NCBI GenBank assembly: GCA_003140705.1
Contig: PLKU01000547.1
Location: 17,453 to 41,634, forward strand
Length of the DNA: 24,182 nt
Origin: Acidobacteriaceae bacterium
GTDB taxonomy: Bacteria; Acidobacteriota; Terriglobia; Terriglobales; Acidobacteriaceae
Direction: 5' to 3'
Positions 16,427 to 21,288 of this stretch are shown here, piece by piece. Position numbers and translations under genes: made by a program. Each line of letters opens with the position of its first letter. Within the stretch, counting starts at the first letter, position 1. The notes under the pieces were generated by a model, which saw only the letters and a program-made list of their open reading frames with translations, ran no database searches and was not told where the DNA came from.

Positions 16427-16979
16427 ATGAAGAGGTTTATCCTGACCGGGGCGCCCGGCGCGGGGAAGACCGCGATCATCCGCCAGTTGGAAATCGATGG
16501 CTTCAGCGTAATCGACGAAGCAGCCACTGACATGATCGTCCTGGGCAGGCGCGCGAAGTCGCTGAGCCGTGGACAGAGCCGTCGTTCATTGATTCAATCG
16601 CAAATCTGCAACGAGTGCGGCTACTGCGCGCATCGAACGAGCCAAGCGACCTCCAATTCCATGATCGTTCAGCCGTCTGCACCGCGGCCCTGGCGGTTTG
16701 TCTGGGATACCCTGTTTCCGCAATGCTTTCGCGTGAATTGGGACGCATCAGGGCAGACGCTCTTTTTGAGAAGTCCGTTTTCTTCATCAGGAATCTTGGC
16801 CAGATCGTGAAGACCGAAGCACGGCGAATCAGCTTCGAGGAAGCTTTGCATTTTGAACGGATCACGAGGAGACCTACTGTAACTTCGGCTTTGGCTTGGT
16901 CCTCATCGAACCAGCGACCTTGCCAGACCGGGTGGCTGCGATCAAAGCCACACTCCAAGCCCTATACATCGGGTCCTGA
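16427..16979 (+). pseudogene. Predicted AAA-type ATPase (AAA_28-like) broken by two 1-nt deletions
   Basis: The reading begins MKRFILTGAPGAGKT, with Walker A TGAPGAGKT at residues 7-15, then IRQLEIDGFSVIDEAATD. It leaves frame near 16543-16546. It resumes one base early as QAREVAEPWTEPSF, through DLQFHDRSAVCTAALAV and FFIRNLG to EARRISFEEALHFERI. It shifts again within 16861-16865 and finishes as EETYCNFGFGLVLIEP...QALYIGS with TGA at 16977-16979. The span is 553 bases; adding two missing bases gives exactly 185 codons, a 184-residue protein, which is normal for this predicted ATPase family. GAGG lies 6 nt before the ATG. No other damage is visible, so the break is very recent or comes from sequencing. 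It follows the ankyrin gene by 98 bases. The function of the intact family is not well established. Confidence 0.8.
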
Positions 16980-17026
16980 TGAGCACCGCATCCACGATTC
17001 GAAACGATTCGCAGAGAATAATGCAG

Positions 17027-17053
17027 GCTGGATGGTCATGAATTTCATCCAGC
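17027..17053. terminator. Hairpin at a convergent junction, possible terminator
   Basis: GCTGGATG (17027-17034) pairs perfectly with CATCCAGC (17046-17053) around an 11-base loop. It lies between the broken ATPase (plus) and the SemiSWEET gene (minus) and overlaps the last codons of the latter. There is no T tract on the plus side and only a moderately AT-rich stretch on the minus side, so the terminator role is tentative. Confidence 0.4.
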
Positions 17054-17335
17054 TAAACCGCTCCTTCGCATCCGCCTGACACGGTAGAAAACCGTCAGTG
17101 CCGTCACCGAGCCGCAGGTCAGCAAGCTCGCGGCCATCCCCAAGATCAGCGAAAGATCCCGCTGATAGGAGCCATGCACAATCCCGATGGCCTGCAGCAC
17201 GCTGAAGCCGCCGAATGTGATCAGTGAAATGCCTTCATCGGTTTTCTTCCGCCAGACAGCCAGTACCTGCGGCACAAAAAGCAGCGCGTTGCATCCCAGG
17301 CCAAGCCCGAAGATCACGGCGACAATCTCTTTCAT
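17045..17335 (-). CDS. SemiSWEET / PQ-loop repeat membrane protein
   Basis: Small membrane protein of 96 residues with three predicted helices (about 3-25, 36-54, 60-84), the size of a bacterial SemiSWEET half-transporter, which dimerises to move sugars or related small solutes. The PQ motif is in LFVPQVLAVWRKKTDEGIS (P22, Q23), followed by the family-type SLITFGGFSVLQ segment in helix 2. Its ATG overlaps the DUF2277 stop by 4 bases (ATGA), so it is translationally coupled to that gene. The C-terminus is strongly basic (RVRRMRRS), fitting a cytoplasmic tail. The transported substrate cannot be inferred; sugar transport is the family default, and other PQ-loop proteins carry other solutes. Confidence 0.85.
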   Translation of the reverse strand: MKEIVAVIFGLGLGCNALLFVPQVLAVWRKKTDEGISLITFGGFSVLQAIGIVHGSYQRDLSLILGMAASLLTCGSVTALTVFYRVRRMRRSGLAG

Positions 17336-17616
17336 GCGACACGTCCCTGGTTGCCAAATCTCTCTGCACTGCGCGCCTTGGCCTTGGCAGCTTCTTCCTC
17401 ACGATTGCGCATGGGCGCGTTCGTCTCAAGCGACGACAGCAGCCTTGCCGAAACCGCGGCGATGTCTTCCACCGCAGCCAGGAACGCCGCTTCGTTTGCC
17501 TTGGACGGCTTGTTCAAGCCGCTAACCTTTCTCACGTACTGCAGCGACGCAGCGCGAATCTCCTCTTCAGTCACAGGCGGATCGAAATTGAAAAGCATCT
17601 TGATATTCCGGCACAA
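17332..17616 (-). CDS. DUF2277 family protein
   Basis: Small soluble protein of 94 residues matching DUF2277. It opens with the conserved MCRNIKMLFNFDPP and continues with TEEEIRAASLQYVRKVSG, KPSKANEAAF and a basic, helical C-terminal part (NREEEAAKAKARSAERF). The first codon is TTG at 17616. The start is decided by the near-invariant MCRNI beginning of this family and by a GAGG at 17625-17628, 8 nt upstream. An in-frame ATG at residue 7 would remove the conserved Cys-Arg-Asn. The function of DUF2277 is unknown; small size and high charge suggest a binding protein. It is the first gene of a two-gene operon with SemiSWEET and diverges from the purine-nucleoside phosphorylase gene. Confidence 0.88.
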   Translation of the reverse strand: MCRNIKMLFNFDPPVTEEEIRAASLQYVRKVSGLNKPSKANEAAFLAAVEDIAAVSARLLSSLETNAPMRNREEEAAKAKARSAERFGNQGRVA

Positions 17617-17624
17617 TTTAATGA

Positions 17625-17628
17625 CCTC
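17625..17628 (-). promoter_or_regulatory. Ribosome binding site supporting the TTG start of the DUF2277 gene
   Basis: GAGG reads on the minus strand 8 bases before the TTG start at 17616. Together with the conserved MCRNI beginning it decides the start codon. Confidence 0.55.
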
Positions 17629-17685
17629 AGCTAAATCTTATTCTCTGGCTGTAGAATCTCAAAAAGCAAGCGTTCAAGCTTATCC

Positions 17686-18549
17686 ATGACCTATTTCGAC
17701 CAAGTTTCTGAAGCGGCCACATTTCTGAAGAGCAAGCTCGGCTCCGTGGCCCCGCGCAATGGCATCGTGCTGGGCTCGGGGCTGGGCGCAGTGGCCGACG
17801 CCGTGGCCGACCCCATTGTCATTCCCTACGGCGAAATTCCACACTTCCCCCAATCCACCGTCGAGGGACACTCCGGGCGTTTGGTTGCCGGGCTCATGGC
17901 AGAAATCCCCGTGGTCGTAATGCAAGGGCGTGTTCATTTTTACGAGGGCTACACGCCGCAGCAGGTCACGTTTCCCATGCGCGTTCTGGGTGCGCTTGGC
18001 ATTCAAGCCGTCATCCTAACCAACGCGGCAGGAGGAATTGGCGAGGGCTTGCATATTGGCCAACTCGTCGCGCTTGCCGACCACATCAACTTTATGGGCT
18101 TCAACCCGCTGAATGGGTCGAATGAAGCGAGATTCGGTTTCCAACCTGGCGCCGGGCTGCGCTTCTTCGACATGACCGAAGCCTACTCGAAACGGCTCCG
18201 CGCACTTGCCCAGGAAGCTGCAGCCAGCGAAGGTTTTCAGCTTGCAGAGGGTGTGTACCTCGCCGTCCCCGGCCCCAGTTTTGAAACTCCGGCAGAGATT
18301 CGCGCCTTCCGCACGCTGGGCGCCACGCTGGTAGGCATGTCCACTGTGCCTGAAACAATCGTGGCCCGCCACATGGGGATTGAAGTGTTGGGCATCTCTT
18401 GTGTCACGAACCTTGCCGCAGGCCTCGGCGCGACGCAACTGAGTCATGCGGAAGTCTTCGAGGCAGGCCGTGGTGTTGAACACTCACTCGCCTGTCTCTT
18501 CAAGCGCCTGCTTCCGGCGATAGCAGCGGACATGGAAAGCAAACCTTGA
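17686..18549 (+). CDS. punA: Purine-nucleoside phosphorylase (trimeric, inosine/guanosine type)
   Basis: Cleaves inosine and guanosine (and deoxy forms) with phosphate to base and (deoxy)ribose-1-phosphate. The 287-residue product has the trimeric, low-molecular-mass PNP length. Motifs are GSGLG (30-34), phosphate-binding HSGR (H62), GRVHFYEGY (81-89), NAAGG (113-117), PGPSFETPAEIRA (195-207, with base-binding E200), GMST (217-220) and SCVTN (238-242). The Asn of the last motif (N242) is typical of 6-oxopurine enzymes. The ATG has no good ribosome binding site. A TAGAAT at 17652-17657 could be a -10 box 28 bases before it, but no -35 partner is clear. Its stop overlaps the next gene's start by 4 bases. 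Confidence 0.94.
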   Translation: MTYFDQVSEAATFLKSKLGSVAPRNGIVLGSGLGAVADAVADPIVIPYGEIPHFPQSTVEGHSGRLVAGLMAEIPVVVMQGRVHFYEGYTPQQVTFPMRVLGALGIQAVILTNAAGGIGEGLHIGQLVALADHINFMGFNPLNGSNEARFGFQPGAGLRFFDMTEAYSKRLRALAQEAAASEGFQLAEGVYLAVPGPSFETPAEIRAFRTLGATLVGMSTVPETIVARHMGIEVLGISCVTNLAAGLGATQLSHAEVFEAGRGVEHSLACLFKRLLPAIAADMESKP

Positions 18550-19259
18550 TCGACAGTCCCACGAACGATGGCTCCCTAAATGATGGCTCCGCTGGCGGCT
18601 TCGAAGATTGTACAGCCCGCCTTCCCTTTCCTCCCGTTGTGCTGGCCATTGCCGGCTGCTCGGGCTCAGGGAAGACTACCCTTGCTGCGGAACTTGCCCG
18701 CACCCTCGGCGGCGTCCACTTCCATTTTGACAACTACTACCGCGACCTTGCTCACCTGCCGCCGGCAAAGCGCGCCCTGGAAAACTTTGACGACCCCGCC
18801 ATGATCGAAAACCCTTTGCTCATCGCCCACATGCGTACCTTGGCGGCTGGTGGCCCCATTGCGCGCCCACTCTACGACTTCTCTACTCACACTCGCATTC
18901 CTGGGCAAACTGAGACGTTTCGGGCAGGCCCATTCCTGCTGGTTGAGGGTATCTTCGCCCTCTACTTTTCCGAATTGCTCTCTCTCTATCATCTGCGCGT
19001 GTATGTCGATACCCCGGACGCGCTCTGCTTCGAACGGCGCATGAAGCGCGACATTGAAGAACGGGGGCGCACGCCGGAATCCATCCGCCGCCAATACGAA
19101 ACCACGGTACGTCCCTCGAGCGTTCGGTTTGTCCGTCCATCAGCCGCGCATGCGGACCTCATCGTGGACGGCACCGGCGCGCTTGATTGGAAGGTGGAGC
19201 GGGTGTTGAATGAAATGCGCAGTCGCGGCCTTCTGTCTGGTGCATCCAAGAGGGCCTGA
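18546..19259 (+). CDS. udk: Uridine kinase family protein
   Basis: Phosphorylates uridine and cytidine to UMP and CMP using ATP or GTP in pyrimidine salvage. The 237-residue product has Walker A GCSGSGKTT (37-45), the substrate-binding FDNYY (61-65) and YDFSTHTR (110-117), EGIFAL (134-139) and the lid RDIEERGRTPE (168-178). The start is TTG in a TTGA overlap with the purine-nucleoside phosphorylase stop, with GGAAAG at 18534-18539, 6 nt upstream. No ATG lies in frame before residue 86, well past the Walker A motif. The first 28 residues are extra and low-complexity compared with the family, so a downstream GTG is a possible alternative. The 4-base overlap implies translational coupling. Confidence 0.9.
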   Translation: MIDSPTNDGSLNDGSAGGFEDCTARLPFPPVVLAIAGCSGSGKTTLAAELARTLGGVHFHFDNYYRDLAHLPPAKRALENFDDPAMIENPLLIAHMRTLAAGGPIARPLYDFSTHTRIPGQTETFRAGPFLLVEGIFALYFSELLSLYHLRVYVDTPDALCFERRMKRDIEERGRTPESIRRQYETTVRPSSVRFVRPSAAHADLIVDGTGALDWKVERVLNEMRSRGLLSGASKRA

Positions 19260-19483
19260 GCATTCTCCGAAATCCTGTAGACCGAAGCCACACGCTCAGG
19301 TTGGCGCGACCACCGGGAGCGACGGCCTTGTAAGCAGCGAGTAAGTGGACACGACTTGGGAAATGCCTAAAGTCGCTCAGACTGAACGTGCTCTCGATTC
19401 CCACTGCAACTTTTGGTTCATTTACCAAAGATTCATTGCCGGTTTAATGGTTATCTGCATCAAGACAAGTAGCGTGGAAAGTA
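19260..19483. other. Intergenic region between udk and the DUF2062 gene
   Basis: These 224 bases have no convincing gene. TTTGGT (19412-19417) and ACCAAA (19424-19429) form a perfect 6-bp inverted repeat with a 6-base spacer, in an AT-richer stretch about 55 bases before the DUF2062 start. That is compatible with an operator or a weak hairpin. A minus-strand open frame (19428-19159) crosses the region, but it mostly shadows udk and shows no recognisable family. Confidence 0.3.
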
Positions 19484-19984
19484 ATGAGTAAATACCTGGG
19501 GCCCACAAGTATCGCCGCGATGAACTTCGCCTCGATTAAAAGCAATGCAGCAGCTTGGCTGTGTCAGGGCAACTCGCCCCGCCGCCTGGCGCTCACGCTT
19601 GCGCTCGGATTCACCATCGGATGCTTCCCCGTTGTGGGCATACCCACTGCGATCTGCGCAGTGCTGGCTCTCGGACTCAGGCTTAATCTTCCCGCCATTC
19701 AGGCCGCCAACTACGTGGTCATGCCGCTGCAGCTTGTGCTCATCGTGCCGTTTGTCAGATTGGGTGGATGGCTGCTTGCATCGGGCCCCTCCAATGCATC
19801 GAATGCGGGCGGTCTGCTGCACATGTCACCGCACCAACTTCTTTCCAGCTTAAGTGGCCTTGCCGCTCACGCCGTGCTGGGCTGGCTCATCCTTGCCGTG
19901 CCGGCAGTTGCGTTGATGACCTTCACGCTCACCTTGGTGCTGCGCCGCATACCTGCCCTGGCCGCCCCTGAAGCCGCCAACTAG
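19484..19984 (+). CDS. DUF2062 family membrane protein
   Basis: Membrane protein of 166 residues matching DUF2062. Visible features are the N-terminal amphipathic stretch, the segment SPRRLALTLALGFTIGCFPVVG (about 31-52), LALGLRLNLPAIQAANYVVMPLQLVLIVPFVRLGGWLL (about 61-98) and a last hydrophobic helix (about 125-152). The G-x-x-P-x-G-like turn and the N-x-x-x-x-P-x-Q motif (ANYVVMPLQ) are family hallmarks. Function is unknown. The ATG at 19484 follows GGAAAG at a short distance; an ATG at 19520 is an alternative start. It is transcribed alone and converges with the nuclease gene, 39 bases away. Confidence 0.82.
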   Translation: MSKYLGPTSIAAMNFASIKSNAAAWLCQGNSPRRLALTLALGFTIGCFPVVGIPTAICAVLALGLRLNLPAIQAANYVVMPLQLVLIVPFVRLGGWLLASGPSNASNAGGLLHMSPHQLLSSLSGLAAHAVLGWLILAVPAVALMTFTLTLVLRRIPALAAPEAAN

Positions 19985-20023
19985 AGCGTTTCAAAATCAT
20001 CCCTCAAATCGAAACCAAGGTCG

Positions 20024-20953
20024 CTATTTTCCTGCGTACGGATCGGGCACGGGCTTGGCGCTTTCTACCCACGCGGTCACGATCATGTCCCGCAGCATTG
20101 AGGCTCCCGCAGCCAACCGTTCCGCTGTAAATTCCCGAGACTCGGCCGTTCCCGCTCCCGCAAACCCGCCGGCCTTTTCCAACTGGTAGACTTTCTCGAC
20201 GTAGCTGTTGGTATGCCGCAGGTAAGCGACGTAGCTGTCGAAGATGTCGCCATCAATTGTCTTGAGCTCGGTCATCTTCGCCTTTACCTCGGGCTCATGT
20301 TCGTTGGCGGCTACAAACGGCCCTTCGAACTGGTAATGAATCTGGTGAGCCGTCGTGTAGCCGTTGGGATTTGGTCCCGTCCAGCCGTTGTACTGAATGG
20401 TTGTATGCAGCGGTTGGGACGCGTCGCCCACATAGTGGCCCAGCCACCCGGCATAAAAGATGGCCACCTCCTCCACGGGGCGCGTGTCCTGGCCCGCCGC
20501 CGCCAGGCTTCGGTACTCGCGTAGCGCAGCCTTCAGACGTTCCCAGACCTCGGTCGCCTCCCACGGCTGCAGGCCAATCTTCTCCGGCCGCTGCCCGGAC
20601 GCGAATACTTTAGCCTCGAAGTCCAACCGGTTGCGCGGCAATGGGCCCAACGCATCGGCCGGTTCCAGGTCAATGAAGTGCTCAGGCGCCTGCGCGGCGC
20701 TCAGTTGCGGCTCTCCACGCGACCTCCAGCGATCCGGCTCCGGACCAAGGTATTCGATCTCTTTGATGGCCGTGTCTGAACGCAGAAACGCCGGTAAGCT
20801 GGCGGGAAGCGTTTCGGCAGCCAGTCGGTTGATCAGGCGGTGGCCTTCATTGCCCCACGCGCAGGCGGCTTGCGACTGAGCGAGGACACAACCCAGCGCT
20901 GCCGCAGCAAGGGCTGTGGGCAGGAGACGAAGTGAAAGCGATCTATGCAACAT
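20024..20953 (-). CDS. Secreted S1/P1-type zinc nuclease
   Basis: Zinc-dependent nuclease that degrades single-stranded DNA and RNA to 5'-nucleotides, exported here to the periplasm or beyond. The 309-residue product starts with a signal peptide (about 1-32, SQAACA before W33). In the family the mature N-terminal Trp is itself a zinc ligand, matching WGNEGH (W33, H38). Other likely ligands are D74, H92 (EHFIDLE) and H173, D177 and H183 in GHYVGDASQPLH. The last site, usually HxxxD, reads H206-x3-E210 (HYQFE), a Glu for Asp. The frame continues upstream to 21139, but the added residues bury the signal peptide, so the ATG at 20953 was chosen. No clear ribosome binding site precedes it; a TATACT lies about 8 bases upstream on the minus strand. 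Confidence 0.9.
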   Translation of the reverse strand: MLHRSLSLRLLPTALAAAALGCVLAQSQAACAWGNEGHRLINRLAAETLPASLPAFLRSDTAIKEIEYLGPEPDRWRSRGEPQLSAAQAPEHFIDLEPADALGPLPRNRLDFEAKVFASGQRPEKIGLQPWEATEVWERLKAALREYRSLAAAGQDTRPVEEVAIFYAGWLGHYVGDASQPLHTTIQYNGWTGPNPNGYTTAHQIHYQFEGPFVAANEHEPEVKAKMTELKTIDGDIFDSYVAYLRHTNSYVEKVYQLEKAGGFAGAGTAESREFTAERLAAGASMLRDMIVTAWVESAKPVPDPYAGK

Positions 20954-21288
20954 GAGGCCAGTATACGATTGGCCGCGGAGGCTCGAGTCGAACATCACGA
21001 CAACTCGACGCTCTGCTCTGAGCGCGGTTGAACAAACTCCCCGGGTCTGCCACCCTCGCGGTCCCGCGCCAACCCCATTAACTGCAATGTGTCGTCCCTG
21101 ATCGCGCCATTCCGATTTGCCTAGAGAGTCTGCAAGCAAACGCTTATACTACCTGCAAATTGCTCCGGATGGATGTTAGCCTTGTCTGCGGGCAAAGCAA
21201 GGCTTTTCATTGAAGATTTTCGGCGTGCAAGTGGCTGCAAAGCCTCTGCACAATGGCCGGGCTGTTCGATCTTTGCCGCGGGGGTACC
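20954..21288. other. Divergent intergenic region between the nuclease and the histidine kinase
   Basis: These 335 bases separate two divergent genes and hold no recognisable gene. The nuclease frame stays open through part of it without family sequence. A TATACT at 21145-21150 on the plus strand could be a -10 box for the kinase, but no -35 at 16-18 bases is convincing. On the minus strand another TATACT lies close to the nuclease start. A terminator-like hairpin at 21178-21208 is listed separately. Confidence 0.45.
21178..21208 (+). terminator. Terminator-like hairpin in the leader of the histidine kinase gene
   Basis: AGCCTTG (21178-21184) pairs perfectly with CAAGGCT (21198-21204) around a 13-base loop. 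The last base of the stem begins a run of four T residues (TTTT at 21204-21207), followed by CATT. It lies about 80 bases before the kinase start and about 30 after a candidate -10 box (TATACT, 21145-21150). It could be an attenuator, or the terminator of an undetected short RNA. The stem is short and the T run weak. Confidence 0.4.

Noticed and set aside
16338..16430. 30-codon frame between the ankyrin gene and the broken ATPase, ending in an ATGA overlap
   Set aside because: The overlap is suggestive, but there is no ribosome binding site and no recognisable sequence. It more likely represents leader of the ATPase gene.
15633..16979. Ankyrin plus ATPase as a toxin-antitoxin or phage-defence pair
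   Set aside because: No effector domain is present, the ATPase matches a housekeeping-type predicted ATPase family, and there is no defence context.
12375..19259. Genomic island or mobile element explanation for the salvage cluster
   Set aside because: No integrase, transposase, tRNA or flanking direct repeat was seen, and base composition looks even with its neighbours.
19159..19428. 89-codon minus-strand frame across the udk end and the following gap
   Set aside because: Most of it is antisense to udk, and no start signal or family feature supports it.
20954..21139. 62-residue N-terminal extension of the S1/P1 nuclease frame
   Set aside because: It would place the signal peptide internally; the internal ATG gives a normal exported protein.
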